Source: JAAXHH01 sp965225915 | GTDB taxonomy: Bacteria > JAAXHH01 | Direction of reading: 5' to 3' | DNA: 64,000 bases | Assembly (NCBI GenBank): GCA_965225915.1 | Contig: OZ245326.1 | Location: forward strand, 1,674,001 to 1,738,000 | Shown here: in pieces, positions 12,656 through 21,977 of the stretch | How positions within the stretch are numbered: position 1 is the stretch's first letter | How the letters are laid out: each line of letters begins with the position of its first letter | Position numbers and translations under genes: made by a program | The notes under the pieces: model-generated | The model's input: only the letters and a program-made list of their open reading frames with translations | Database searches by the model: none | What the model was told of the DNA's origin: nothing

Positions 12656-13636
12656 ATGGAACCGTTACTGAAGGTGGAAAATCTTTCGACGTACTTCTTT
12701 ACCCGCCGCGGCGCGGTACGGGCCGTGGACGACGTCAGTTTTGAAGTCGCGGAAGGCGAAACGGTGGGTATCGTGGGGGAAAGCGGTTGTGGGAAGAGCG
12801 CCACGGTCTTGTCCATCATGGGGCTCATCCCGAATCCTCCGGGCCGTATCGTTAGCGGCAATATCCTTTTCAGACCCGACGGGGACAACCCGGCGGTGGA
12901 TCTGCGATCCCTCTCCGAGTCCGAGATGCAGAAGATACGGGGCAATATCGTCTCCATGGTGTTCCAGGATCCGATGACGTCCCTCAATCCGGTGCTGACC
13001 ATCGGATGGCAACTCAGGGAGCCCCTGCAACTCCATCTCGGCATGGACAAGAAAGCGGCCACGGATCGCAGCATCGAACTGCTGCAGATGGTCAATATCC
13101 CGAGTCCCGGGCAGCGCCTCAACGACTACCCCCACCAGTTCAGCGGGGGGATGAGGCAGCGCGTGATGATCGCCATGGCCATCGCGTGCAACCCCAAACT
13201 GCTCATCGCCGACGAGCCGACCACGGCGCTGGACGTCACCATACAGGCACAGATCCTGGAACTGATGATGAAGCTCCAGGAAGAAATGAACATGTCCGTC
13301 GTCATCATCACCCACGACCTCGGGGTCGTCGGCGAGGTGTGCGACCGGGTGATCGTCATGTACGCCGGCCGTATCATCGAATCAGGGCCGGTGGACGCGC
13401 TGCTAGACGATCCTAAGCACCCCTATACCCACGGGCTTCTCCAGTCAGTGCCCAAACTCGGCCCCGCGGTGAAAGACCGCATGGAACCCATCGAAGGGGT
13501 GCCGCCGAACCTGATCGCCCTGCCGCCCGGCTGCCGGTTCGCCCCGCGATGTCCCAGCCGTTTTGATTTGTGCGGGGACTATCCGCAGTTGAAAGACGTG
13601 GCGCGGGAACACGAATGCGCCTGCTGGCTTTATTGA
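12656..13636 (+). CDS. oppD: Peptide/nickel-type ABC transporter ATP-binding protein
   Basis: A 326-residue OppD/DppD-family ATPase. It has Walker A GESGCGKS at 41-48, the Q-loop segment VFQDPMTSLNPV, signature SGGMRQRV, Walker B LLIADEPTTALD, and the C-terminal oligopeptide-transporter domain with the Cys-rich GCRFAPRCPSRFDLC. It would power import of peptides or similar solutes together with OppF. ATG 12656 gives the canonical MEPLLKVENL start; an upstream GTG at 12626 is less likely. It lies 70 bp after the EF-G-like gene and 30 bp before oppF. No permease or binding-protein gene is nearby. Confidence 0.9.
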   Translation: MEPLLKVENLSTYFFTRRGAVRAVDDVSFEVAEGETVGIVGESGCGKSATVLSIMGLIPNPPGRIVSGNILFRPDGDNPAVDLRSLSESEMQKIRGNIVSMVFQDPMTSLNPVLTIGWQLREPLQLHLGMDKKAATDRSIELLQMVNIPSPGQRLNDYPHQFSGGMRQRVMIAMAIACNPKLLIADEPTTALDVTIQAQILELMMKLQEEMNMSVVIITHDLGVVGEVCDRVIVMYAGRIIESGPVDALLDDPKHPYTHGLLQSVPKLGPAVKDRMEPIEGVPPNLIALPPGCRFAPRCPSRFDLCGDYPQLKDVAREHECACWLY

Positions 13637-13666
13637 CACTGGCCGCATTCTATCCAGGAGGACGCG

Positions 13667-14635
13667 TTGAACGAGCCCCTGTTGCAACTGGATAACGTAG
13701 TCAAGCACTTCGAGCTGGAAGGAGGATTGGGCCGCAAGGAGGAAGGCGGAATCGTCCGGGCCCTCGACGGCGTTTCCTTCTCCATCAACACGGGCGAGAC
13801 CTTCGGGCTGGTGGGAGAAAGCGGTTGCGGCAAATCTACACTGGGGCTGACCGTCCTGCAGCTGTACCGCCCCACGGCGGGGAAGGTCTTGTTCGAGGGA
13901 AACAACCTGGCGGACTTGTCGGAGAACGACCTTAAGCCCGTCCGCAGGAAACTCCAGATGATCTTCCAGGATCCCTATGCTTCCCTCGACCCGCGCATGA
14001 CGGTGGGGAACATCGTTCAGGAGCCCCTCGACATCCATCGCATCGGCAAACGGGAAGCGCGGAAGGAACGTCTGGTCAGCCTCCTCGACATGGTTGGACT
14101 GAGCGAAGACTACGTCGATCGCTATCCCCATGAATTCAGCGGAGGCCAGCGCCAGCGGATCGGCATCGCCCGCGCGATCGCGCTAAATCCGAACCTCATC
14201 ATCTGTGACGAACCCGTTTCCGCGCTGGACGTGTCGATCCAGGTCCAGATCCTGAATCTGCTCGAGGACCTGCAGAACGAGCTGAACCTGACCTACTTGT
14301 TCATCGCCCATAACCTGGCGGTAGTCGCCCATATCAGCGACCGTATCGGGGTCATGTACCTCGGCAAGCTCATAGAGGCGGGACGAACCGAAGAGGTGAC
14401 GGACAACGCCCTGCATCCCTATACCCAGAGTCTGCTTTCCGCGGTACCCGATATCAACAAGCGGCGCCAGAAGCAGCGCATCCAGCTCACGGGCGACGTT
14501 CCCAGTCCGGTCAACCCGCCCTCCGGCTGCCGTTTTCATCCGCGTTGCCCGATCGCAAAGGCCGACTGCGCCGAGCACGAACCGGAACTCAAACAGAACG
14601 ACAGCGGCCACTGGGTGGCCTGTCACTATGCCTAA
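13667..14635 (+). CDS. oppF: Peptide/nickel-type ABC transporter ATP-binding protein, second subunit
   Basis: A 322-residue OppF/DppF-family ATPase with Walker A GESGCGKST at 50-58, FQDPYASLDPRMTV, signature SGGQRQRIGIARAI, Walker B LIICDEPVSALD and the C-terminal GCRFHPRCPIAKADC domain. It starts at TTG 13667, with AGGAGG 5 nt upstream leaving little doubt. OppD and OppF together form the ATPase pair of a solute importer in the inner membrane. The membrane subunits and solute-binding protein are not in this window. Confidence 0.92.
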   Translation: MNEPLLQLDNVVKHFELEGGLGRKEEGGIVRALDGVSFSINTGETFGLVGESGCGKSTLGLTVLQLYRPTAGKVLFEGNNLADLSENDLKPVRRKLQMIFQDPYASLDPRMTVGNIVQEPLDIHRIGKREARKERLVSLLDMVGLSEDYVDRYPHEFSGGQRQRIGIARAIALNPNLIICDEPVSALDVSIQVQILNLLEDLQNELNLTYLFIAHNLAVVAHISDRIGVMYLGKLIEAGRTEEVTDNALHPYTQSLLSAVPDINKRRQKQRIQLTGDVPSPVNPPSGCRFHPRCPIAKADCAEHEPELKQNDSGHWVACHYA

Positions 14636-14663
14636 AGTACCACTCCCGACAAAATAAACGTAC

Positions 14664-15668
14664 ATGTCATCTTCCCTTTCCGGCGGGTCGGACCGGTTTC
14701 GGTACGACGTCCTTACCTTCGGCGAGACGATGATCCGGTTTTCGCCGGCCGCCGGCCAGATGCTGGAACAAGCCGATTTCCTGAGGGCCGACGCGGCGGG
14801 CACGGAGTCCAACATGGCAGCGGCCCTCGCGAGAATGGGCGCCGCCGTGGCCTGGGTTTCCGTCCTCCCCGATCATCCCACCGGACGGTGGATCGCCTCC
14901 CGACTGGCCATGCACGGCGTCGACACGTCGCACGTGATCTGGTCCGGGGAACGGACCGGTGTGTTCTTTCTGGAACCCGGCACGCCGCCGAGGGGCAGCC
15001 GGGTCGTCTACGACCGTGCCGGATCCGCCGCCACCGGAATGACGACCGGCATAGTGAACCGCCCGCTGAGGTCCGGTGCCCGTATCGTGCATACGTCTGG
15101 CATAACGGCTTCCCTGGGCCCGGCGTGCCTGGAGACGGTCACCCGGGTCCTGGGCGATCGGGCGGAGGGCGGATACCGGACGTCTTTCGACATCAACTAC
15201 CGTGCCAAGATGTGGTCGCCCGAACAGGCCCGCAGCGTCCTGGATACGCTGTTGGACCAGGTCGACATCCTGATCTCGACGGCCGCCGACACGGCGCTGA
15301 TCTTTGGACTGAACGGCGCCCCCGAAGAAACCATCGGCGCCTTGCGGGTTCGCTTCGGGAACGAGATCGTCGTGATCACGCTGGCCGAGGGCGGGGCCGT
15401 GGGGTGGTCGGAGGAGACGGGGTTTCTGTATACGAAACCTTACGCGGTGGAACCGGTCGACCGGCTCGGCGCCGGTGATGCCTTCGATGCCGGACTGCTG
15501 TACGGACTGCTGCGCGAAGATCTCACCGCCGGTCTGTCGTACGGCACCGCACTGGCCGCGCTGTCCTATTCGGAACGGGGCGACATGACGTGGGCGACGC
15601 TTGATGAGGTGAAACGGATGGTCCGCCTGGTCCGCCCGGTCCCCCCGGCCCATTCCGCAGGATCATGA
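14664..15668 (+). CDS. PfkB-family sugar kinase (2-keto-3-deoxygluconate kinase-like)
   Basis: A 334-residue ribokinase-fold carbohydrate kinase. It has an N-terminal LTFGETMIRFSP, the substrate-side GTESNMAAALARMGA segment and the catalytic motif DRLGAGDAFDAG at 266-277, with Asp272 as the probable base. The FGETMIRFSP opening and overall layout are close to KdgK, which phosphorylates 2-keto-3-deoxygluconate, but the substrate cannot be read from sequence. Its TGA overlaps the next gene's ATG (ATGA at 15665-15668), so the two are translationally coupled. Confidence 0.85.
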   Translation: MSSSLSGGSDRFRYDVLTFGETMIRFSPAAGQMLEQADFLRADAAGTESNMAAALARMGAAVAWVSVLPDHPTGRWIASRLAMHGVDTSHVIWSGERTGVFFLEPGTPPRGSRVVYDRAGSAATGMTTGIVNRPLRSGARIVHTSGITASLGPACLETVTRVLGDRAEGGYRTSFDINYRAKMWSPEQARSVLDTLLDQVDILISTAADTALIFGLNGAPEETIGALRVRFGNEIVVITLAEGGAVGWSEETGFLYTKPYAVEPVDRLGAGDAFDAGLLYGLLREDLTAGLSYGTALAALSYSERGDMTWATLDEVKRMVRLVRPVPPAHSAGS

Positions 15669-16855
15669 AGACGAAGGCCAATTCCTCGAAAAGGCAGAAA
15701 AGGAGCTCGGACATGGCGACCGTGGGTATCTTGAGTCACCGGGCGCCGGCTGATCACGGCCGGCTGTTCGGTTCGCCCACGGGCTTTCTAAAGGAGTGCT
15801 GCCAAGCCGCGGCGAAGCTGGACATGCGCGCGGTAGTGTTCGACGCGGTGGACGTGGATCCCGACCAGAAGACGGTAACGCCGGCTACGGTCGTGGACGG
15901 CCGGTGGGTCGAATGCGGCCCCGAACCGTGGCCGGTGGTCATCTACGATCGGGCTTCCGTTCTGGATCCGGTTTTTTCTCCCGCCGCGGACCGGGTGCGC
16001 GGTCTGTTCGACCGGGCGCAAATCCCTTTCGTGAACCCCCTGCCCATCATCCGCCTAGCGGCGGACAAGTTGGAAACGTACCGACGAATGGCGGGCGGCG
16101 GTCTCGCCGTACCACATACAGGCTGCCTTGGCGAGCACACGCTTCGGGCTTTCCTGGCCCGTTACGATCACGTGTACATCAAGCCGAGGGCGGGATCCCA
16201 GGGAACGGGCGTCATCGAAATCGTCCGATCCAGTAGCGGACGCCATGTCATACGGACGCTGGCCGCAACCTTCGAAATAAATGGTGAGCGGTCCGCGCGC
16301 GACAGGATCATGGACCTGACCGGCGAAGGCCGCACGGAAACCCGTGACAGCCTGGTGCAGCAGGGGATATCGGCCGAACCGCCGGACGGCAGGCGCTTTT
16401 CGCGGTACGACCTTCGGTTGCTGATGCAGAAGGACGGGAAAGCGCGGTGGTTCTTGACCGGCCTGGTGGCCCGCGTCAGCCAGACGGGCGGCCCCACGGC
16501 CAACTTGAGCAACGGCGCTCGTTCCGAGGAGGCTGAACCCGTGCTCGACGCGCTGTATGGCAGGACGCAGCGGAAGGAAATCCTGCGCCGTGCCGCGGAA
16601 GCGTCCTTCGCGACGTGCGAGATACTGGAAGAGGAACTGGGGCCTATCGGAGAACTGGGACTCGATATCGTGCCGGACGCCGCCGGCTTGCCGTGGATCA
16701 TCGAAATCAACGCCAAGCCCGGCCGGAACGTGTTCAAGCGTATTGCCCACAGCGCAGACGTTCCGGGTCCGGCCCGTCTGCGTTACGGCGCGATTCGCCG
16801 GAAGTCGGTGGCCCGTCCCTTCGAATACGCAAAGGCCCTGTCTCGCCTGGGATGA
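15665..16855 (+). CDS. YheC/YheD-like ATP-grasp protein
   Basis: A 396-residue protein that resembles the YheC/YheD (spore-coat-associated) ATP-grasp family of Bacillus. Telling segments are VVIYDRASVLDP, FVNPLPIIRLAADKLETY, the ATP-grasp core VYIKPRAGSQGTGVIEI, the LRLLMQKDGKARWFLTGLVAR strand region, and a metal/ATP end motif PWIIEINAKPGR. ATP-grasp enzymes typically ligate a carboxylate to an amine or thiol; the substrate here is unknown. The first 17 residues are basic and poorly conserved, so translation may start at the internal MATVGILSHR. Nothing else in the window suggests endospores. Confidence 0.75.
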   Translation: MKTKANSSKRQKRSSDMATVGILSHRAPADHGRLFGSPTGFLKECCQAAAKLDMRAVVFDAVDVDPDQKTVTPATVVDGRWVECGPEPWPVVIYDRASVLDPVFSPAADRVRGLFDRAQIPFVNPLPIIRLAADKLETYRRMAGGGLAVPHTGCLGEHTLRAFLARYDHVYIKPRAGSQGTGVIEIVRSSSGRHVIRTLAATFEINGERSARDRIMDLTGEGRTETRDSLVQQGISAEPPDGRRFSRYDLRLLMQKDGKARWFLTGLVARVSQTGGPTANLSNGARSEEAEPVLDALYGRTQRKEILRRAAEASFATCEILEEELGPIGELGLDIVPDAAGLPWIIEINAKPGRNVFKRIAHSADVPGPARLRYGAIRRKSVARPFEYAKALSRLG

Positions 16856-16859
16856 GCGA

Positions 16860-18203
16860 ATGACCTTCAAAGAAGCGCTGGACTATCTCTACGGATTCGT
16901 GGACTACGAAAAGCTGCCGGGCGCCGCGCCGGAACGTATGGATCTGGCGGGTATCGGCGCTTTGACAAAAGCCCTGGACCATCCCGAACGACAGTGGAAA
17001 TCGGTGCACGTGGCAGGAACCAAGGGCAAGGGGTCCACCGCCGCCATGATCGCAGCCATTGTCCGCGAAAGCGGCTACCGCGTCGGTCTGTACACCTCAC
17101 CCCACCTGGTTTCGCTGCGCGAACGCATTCAAATCGACGGCGTCCTGGTTTCGGAATCGGAATTCGCGGAACTCACGGACCGCGCGCGGCCGGCAATCGA
17201 AGGAATCCAGCTGCGGGCGGAGGGCATGGGCTCGTTTTTTGATATACTCACGGCACTGGCCTTTGTTTATTTTAGGGAACGGCGGGTGGACCTGGCGGTA
17301 GTCGAATGCGGACTCGGAGGTAGGCTGGATTCGACCAACGTGATCCGGCCCATGGTCTGTGCGATCACCCCCATCGGCCTGGACCACACGGACCGGCTAG
17401 GGGAAACGATCGCGGAAATAGCCCGTGAAAAAGCCGGGATAGTAAAGGAAGGCGCCTGTACCATCACCGCAGCCCAGTCGCGGGAGGCGTCGGGGGTTAT
17501 CCGGGAGGCGTGCCGCCGCCGGTCGAGTCCTCTGGTGGAAGTAGGCGTCGACGTGCGGTACGTGCTCAAAGAAGAAGAGGTCGACCGGCAGGTGATCGAT
17601 ATCGAGACCGCTGGCCGGTTCTATGAAGATGTTTCGCTCCCACTGTCAGGAGCGTACCAGGCCGGTAACGCGGCCATGGCGGTCGGTGTGGTGGAGGCGC
17701 TGGCGGAGCGGGGAATGGATATAACCACCAGCGGGGTGCGCCGAGGCCTCTCCGCGGTGCGGTTGCCGGGACGCATGCAGGTCTTGGAAAGACGGCCCTG
17801 GCTGGTCCTGGACGGCGCCCACAACGTGCTGGCGGCCGAAAACCTGACGGACAGCCTGCGCCGCCTGTTTCCGGCCCGGCGCGCCATCGTCGTGCTGTCC
17901 GTACACAGGGACAAGGCGGTCGAAGCCCTGTGTCGGGTGATCGCGTGTTATGCCGACGAGATTGTCGTTCCGAAGCGGCGTATACTGAGAAACAGGCAGG
18001 CCGACCCCAGGAAAGTGTCGGAAGTCTGCCGCGGGTGTGGAACACCGGCACGGTTGGCGCCGTCGGTGACGGAGGCCATCGCGGAGGCCAGGACACTCGC
18101 GGAACCGGCCGACCTGGTCCTCGTGACCGGATGTTTCGCGCTGGTGGGCGAGGCCCTGGAAGTACTGTACGGGATGGAACCGGAAGAAACACGGAGTCGT
18201 TGA
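16860..18203 (+). CDS. folC: Bifunctional folylpolyglutamate synthase/dihydrofolate synthase
   Basis: A 447-residue Mur-ligase-family enzyme that adds glutamate to dihydropteroate or folate. It shows the ATP-binding loop GTKGKGST at 53-60, the substrate segment LYTSPHLVSLRERI, VECGLGGRLDSTN, GLDHTDRLGETIAEIAREKAG with the metal-binding His, and the C-terminal LDGAHNVLAAENL. The frame is open upstream of 16860, but ATG 16860 matches the usual N terminus (MTFKEALDYLYGFVDYEK) and follows the upstream stop by 4 bp. There is no clear ribosome site, so translation is probably coupled to the preceding ATP-grasp gene. Confidence 0.93.
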   Translation: MTFKEALDYLYGFVDYEKLPGAAPERMDLAGIGALTKALDHPERQWKSVHVAGTKGKGSTAAMIAAIVRESGYRVGLYTSPHLVSLRERIQIDGVLVSESEFAELTDRARPAIEGIQLRAEGMGSFFDILTALAFVYFRERRVDLAVVECGLGGRLDSTNVIRPMVCAITPIGLDHTDRLGETIAEIAREKAGIVKEGACTITAAQSREASGVIREACRRRSSPLVEVGVDVRYVLKEEEVDRQVIDIETAGRFYEDVSLPLSGAYQAGNAAMAVGVVEALAERGMDITTSGVRRGLSAVRLPGRMQVLERRPWLVLDGAHNVLAAENLTDSLRRLFPARRAIVVLSVHRDKAVEALCRVIACYADEIVVPKRRILRNRQADPRKVSEVCRGCGTPARLAPSVTEAIAEARTLAEPADLVLVTGCFALVGEALEVLYGMEPEETRSR

Positions 18204-18231
18204 GTAGACCTATACCGGAAGGCGGTAGCAT

Positions 18232-19746
18232 ATGTGCATTGGCAACCAGGCAGGGGACATCGTTCCGGTCCGCGCTGCCGTGAAACTGGTTCTTTGCGTC
18301 CTTTGTCTCTGTGCCATCGGGTTTTCCACGGCCCGGGCGCAGACTTCCCCCGAAACTATGCCTCAGCCCGGGGCATCGGATGTGGGACCGGTCCAGCCGG
18401 GCACAGCGGTCCAGGGTGCTGCGAGTCCCGACACCACCCTGACGCCGGAAGCACGTCAACAGGCGGCCCTGCAACAGTTTCTGACCGCTATCGCCCTCGC
18501 GAAGAACAACCTCGGCGCTATTTATTACGCTGAAGGACAGTATGACAGCGCCCGGGTTCATATCGAACACGCGCTGGAGATCGCGCCCGGGTTCGCGGCC
18601 GCGCACCTGACGCTGGGACTGGTCCATCACGCCAGGGGGAACATGGACGCGGCACTGTCGGCTTTCAAGAAGACCGTAGAGGGCGATACGCTCAGTGTAG
18701 CGCGCATGAGTATCGTTCCTTCCGATACCGTCTACGCCTGGGCCAGGAGCCAGTTTGACAAACTGTTGGAGGGGCCGCCGGAACTGACTGTTGCCCATAC
18801 CGCCATGGCGATCGTGTACAACCAGGGCGGGTACCTTGACGAAGCGGTCCACCACTACCGACAGGCAATAGAGAACGATTCCTCCTACGTCGACGCCTAT
18901 ACGAATCTCGGGAAGGTCTATACCGATACCGAGGAATACGAAAAGGCGGTCGATGTGTATGAAAAGGTGCTCACCCTGTCTCCCCCGGCGGACCAGCTGC
19001 CCAAGATCCATCTCAATCTCGGTGTTTCATACCTGGGGGTGGAGCGCGTTGACAACGCGATCGCGGAATGGGAAAAAGCCATCGAACTGTCGCCGGACTA
19101 CATGGACGCCTACATGAACCTGGGGACTGCTTACCAGAACAAGAACATGCCCGACAGCACGCGGGTGGTTTGGGAACGGGCCCTCGAAGTCGGCCCGCAG
19201 TCGGTTGTGCCCCGCGTGGCGCTGGGCCGCCTGGCTTTCGCCGAAGGTCGACTACCCGACGCCTTGCGGTATTACCATGAAATACTCGACCTGGGAGCGA
19301 GTGATCCCCGCATCTACGCGGAAATCGGCTTGATTCAGGAACGGCAGGAGGACTTCGGACAGGCGACCGGGTCTTACGAACGGGCCCTCGAACTGGCCCC
19401 GGAGTCCACGCAGCTGAAGGCCGCGTTGAGCCGCGTCAAGCGGATCACGGAAGACCGGGCGAAAGCCATTGAATCCAACAAGATCCGCGTACGTCAGATC
19501 GTCGTCGTTTCCCCCGCGGAAGCGGATGCCGTGATGGAACAGTTGAAGGCCGGCGCTGATTTCGTCCAACTGGCCTGGGAAAAATCGATTGATTCGAGCC
19601 GGGACCGCGGGGGTGACCTCGGGTTCTTCGGCCCGGGAGAGATGATACCGGAATTCGAGGAAGCCGCGATGTTGCTGGAAGTCGGGGAATTGAGCGGGAT
19701 CGTGCAGACGCCCATGGGTTTTCACATCCTCAAGCGAATAGAGTAG
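18232..19746 (+). CDS. Exported TPR-repeat protein with C-terminal parvulin-type PPIase domain
   Basis: A 504-residue protein with a signal peptide (hydrophobic LVLCVLCLCAIGF then STARAQ, cleavage near residue 36), a Pro/Gly/Ser-rich linker, about eight TPR repeats (for example NNLGAIYYAEGQYDSARVHI, AYTNLGKVYTDTEEYEKAVD, AYMNLGTAYQNKNMPDS) at about 85-400, and a C-terminal PpiC/rotamase domain at about 410-504 (SRDRGGDLGFFGPGEMIPEF, FHILKRIE). The usual first His of parvulins (xHIL) is replaced by Gln in VRQIVV, but the late His is kept. It probably acts in the periplasm as a scaffold-chaperone. GGAAGGCGG lies upstream of ATG 18232. Confidence 0.8.
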   Translation: MCIGNQAGDIVPVRAAVKLVLCVLCLCAIGFSTARAQTSPETMPQPGASDVGPVQPGTAVQGAASPDTTLTPEARQQAALQQFLTAIALAKNNLGAIYYAEGQYDSARVHIEHALEIAPGFAAAHLTLGLVHHARGNMDAALSAFKKTVEGDTLSVARMSIVPSDTVYAWARSQFDKLLEGPPELTVAHTAMAIVYNQGGYLDEAVHHYRQAIENDSSYVDAYTNLGKVYTDTEEYEKAVDVYEKVLTLSPPADQLPKIHLNLGVSYLGVERVDNAIAEWEKAIELSPDYMDAYMNLGTAYQNKNMPDSTRVVWERALEVGPQSVVPRVALGRLAFAEGRLPDALRYYHEILDLGASDPRIYAEIGLIQERQEDFGQATGSYERALELAPESTQLKAALSRVKRITEDRAKAIESNKIRVRQIVVVSPAEADAVMEQLKAGADFVQLAWEKSIDSSRDRGGDLGFFGPGEMIPEFEEAAMLLEVGELSGIVQTPMGFHILKRIE

Positions 19747-19800
19747 TACTTCTCCGCGGACAGCAGGATCCGATCCGGGACAGGAAGGAAAGGCGCTGAA

Positions 19801-20724
19801 TTGGAACAGGTAGTCATCATAGGAGGGGGACCGTCGGGTTACACGGCGGCCCTGTACGCCGCACGGGCGAACCTGTCGCCCATCGTGCTTACGGGCAGCA
19901 CGATCGGTGGCCAGTTGTCGCTCACCAGCGAGATCGAAAACTTCCCCGGGTTTCCCGAAAGCCTGGGCGGCATGGATCTCATGGAGCGGATGAGGCAACA
20001 GGCCGAACGCTTCGGCGCCGTCATGAAGTACGAAGAAGTCACCGCCGTGGAATTCGAGCCGGGAGCCCACAGGATACGGACGGACCAGAACGAATACACG
20101 ACGAAGGCCGTGGTGATCAGTACCGGTTCGTCGCCGCGTCTGCTCAACGTGCCGGGGGAGGCCGCATTCTTCGGCCGGGGTGTGTCAACCTGCGCGACCT
20201 GCGACGGCGCCTTCTACCGGGACCGGAAGGTCGCGGTGGTGGGTGGCGGCGACAGTGCCATGGAAGAAGGCCTGTTCCTGACGCGATTCGCCAGTCATGT
20301 TTGGATCATACACCGCAGGAAGGAACTGAGGGCGAGCCGGATCATGCAGAAACGCGCCCTGGGACATCCCAGGATCGAGTTCCTATGGGCATCCGAGGTC
20401 GACGAGGTGCAGGGCGGGGACACGCCCGGCGTGACCGGCGTGCGCGTGCGGGACCTGGAATCGGACCGGGTAAGGGTCCTGGATGCCGAGGGCCTGTTCA
20501 TCGCGATCGGGCATACGCCCAATACCGACCTGTTCAGGGACAAGCTTGCCATGGACGAGCAGGGCTACATCCTCACCGACCGGAGGCAGCATACCAGCGT
20601 TCCGGGCGTGTTCGCGGGCGGGGACGTGCAGGACCACGTATACCGTCAGGCGGTTACGGCGGCCGGGACAGGTTGCGCCGCCGCCATGGAGGCCGAGAAA
20701 TACATCGGTGAAAACGGGGGTTAG
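19801..20724 (+). CDS. trxB: Thioredoxin-disulfide reductase
   Basis: A 307-residue FAD/NADPH enzyme that reduces thioredoxin. It has FAD-binding IIGGGPSGYTAALYAARA at 6-23, TIGGQLSLTSEIENFPGF, the redox pair CATC at 131-134, NADPH-binding VVGGGDSAMEEG, HRR for the 2'-phosphate, and the terminal FAD motif GVFAGGDVQDHVYRQAVTAAG. Length is typical. It starts with TTG at 19801; purine-rich AGGAAGGAAAGG lies about 10-20 bp upstream. It is the last gene of the plus-strand run and converges with cysE after a 9-bp gap. Confidence 0.94.
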   Translation: MEQVVIIGGGPSGYTAALYAARANLSPIVLTGSTIGGQLSLTSEIENFPGFPESLGGMDLMERMRQQAERFGAVMKYEEVTAVEFEPGAHRIRTDQNEYTTKAVVISTGSSPRLLNVPGEAAFFGRGVSTCATCDGAFYRDRKVAVVGGGDSAMEEGLFLTRFASHVWIIHRRKELRASRIMQKRALGHPRIEFLWASEVDEVQGGDTPGVTGVRVRDLESDRVRVLDAEGLFIAIGHTPNTDLFRDKLAMDEQGYILTDRRQHTSVPGVFAGGDVQDHVYRQAVTAAGTGCAAAMEAEKYIGENGG

Positions 20725-20733
20725 GCCAGCCGG

Positions 20734-21717
20734 TCAGGCCGTTCGGGCGTCGTGCTTGACGACGTCCAGCCTGGGCTTGCCGATGGTGACCTTGGAATGG
20801 GGCGGTACCGGTTCCGTCAACCAGACGTTGGCCCCGATGACGGAATCGTGGCCGATGGTCGTTCCGCCGCCGAGGATCGTTGCTCCGGAGTAGATCACCA
20901 CGTCGTCTTCAATGGTGGGGTGGCGTTTGCCGCCCTTGACGAGACGGCCGCCATCATCCTTCCTGAAACTCACCGCGCCCAGCGTGACGCCCTGGTAGAG
21001 TTTGACGTTGTTGCCGATCAGCGCGGTCTCCCCGATGACGACGCCCGTCCCGTGGTCTATAAAAAAACGGGTGCCGATAGTCGCGCCGGGGTGGATGTCG
21101 ATCCCCGTGCGGCTGTGGGCGTGTTCGGACATGATCCGCGGAATGAGCGGCGTCTTCCGAAGGTACAGTTCATGGGCGACGCGATAGGTTGCGATGGCTT
21201 CCATGCATGGATAGCTGAGGATGATCTCGTCGTGGCTCCTGGCCGCGGGATCGCCGTCGTAGGCGGCTTCCACGTCGTCCATGAGCAGGTTCCGGATCCA
21301 GGGAATCGTATCCAGCAGTTCGAGAGTGATCCCGTCAGCGATCTCCTGGCAGGCCGTGGGATCTTCCTCCTTGCAGGGGGAGTCGTGCATGAGGCTGCGG
21401 GCTATCTCCTCCCTCAGCCGGATGTAGATGGCGTCCACCAGCCCGTCGACAAAGAAGGCCACGTTTTTCGTCTTGAGCGGTTCGGTACCGAAGTAACCCG
21501 GGAAACAGAGGGTCAGCAGGTCTTTCAGGATGTCGTAAACCCGCTCCCTTGACGGCAGGTTTTTGCCGTCGATACGATTGAGGCCGCCTACCGTATCGTA
21601 TGACTGTACGATCTGGGAAGCCAGGGTGCCGAGTTGACTGCGCGTCTCGGACATGGCCAGATTGCAGATCGGCACCAACCTATCATCGTACGCCTTGTCG
21701 CGCTTGGCACGTTTCAT
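20734..21717 (-). CDS. cysE: Serine O-acetyltransferase, long EpsC/CysE type
   Basis: A 327-residue enzyme that acetylates serine, the first step of cysteine synthesis. The C-terminal part is a left-handed beta-helix of hexapeptide repeats (IDIHPGATIGTRFFIDHGTG, VVIGETALIGNNVKLYQGV, DDVVIYSGATILGG). The catalytic His pair is seen in DIHPGA and IDHGTG. The roughly 170-residue N-terminal helical domain is longer than in short Bacillus-type CysE, matching the longer bacterial forms. No cysK is adjacent. The final residues do not show an obvious CysK-binding Ile end (KHDARTA). Confidence 0.9.
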   Translation of the reverse strand: MKRAKRDKAYDDRLVPICNLAMSETRSQLGTLASQIVQSYDTVGGLNRIDGKNLPSRERVYDILKDLLTLCFPGYFGTEPLKTKNVAFFVDGLVDAIYIRLREEIARSLMHDSPCKEEDPTACQEIADGITLELLDTIPWIRNLLMDDVEAAYDGDPAARSHDEIILSYPCMEAIATYRVAHELYLRKTPLIPRIMSEHAHSRTGIDIHPGATIGTRFFIDHGTGVVIGETALIGNNVKLYQGVTLGAVSFRKDDGGRLVKGGKRHPTIEDDVVIYSGATILGGGTTIGHDSVIGANVWLTEPVPPHSKVTIGKPRLDVVKHDARTA

Positions 21718-21895
21718 TGTTACCCGTTTCCCGGATTCCCGGGAGCATACGTAGTCGCGCCGCGGGCGTTGTGCAGGATATCCGCCGGATGAGCCTGTTT
21801 CCTGCTGTCAAATCTCGAAGAACCATCGCGGTAAGTCAAGCGATTTCTTTCGTTAACGACCGTGCAGTGCTCGTTACGCACCCGCCACAAAGCAG

Positions 21896-21925
21896 TTGCC
21901 AGAGGAGGTTGAGCGCCTTTATATT
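21896..21925 (+). promoter_or_regulatory. Promoter candidate for the S55-type gene
   Basis: TTGCCA (21896-21901), an 18-bp spacer and TATATT (21920-21925) lie about 50 bp before ATG 21978. The rest of the divergent cysE-S55 gap (21718-21977) holds no gene or recognisable RNA. Confidence 0.4.
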
Positions 21926-21977
21926 GCACTTGTTCCGCATTGGATTTCGCACCCCGATAAACGAGTAGTGGACCCCT

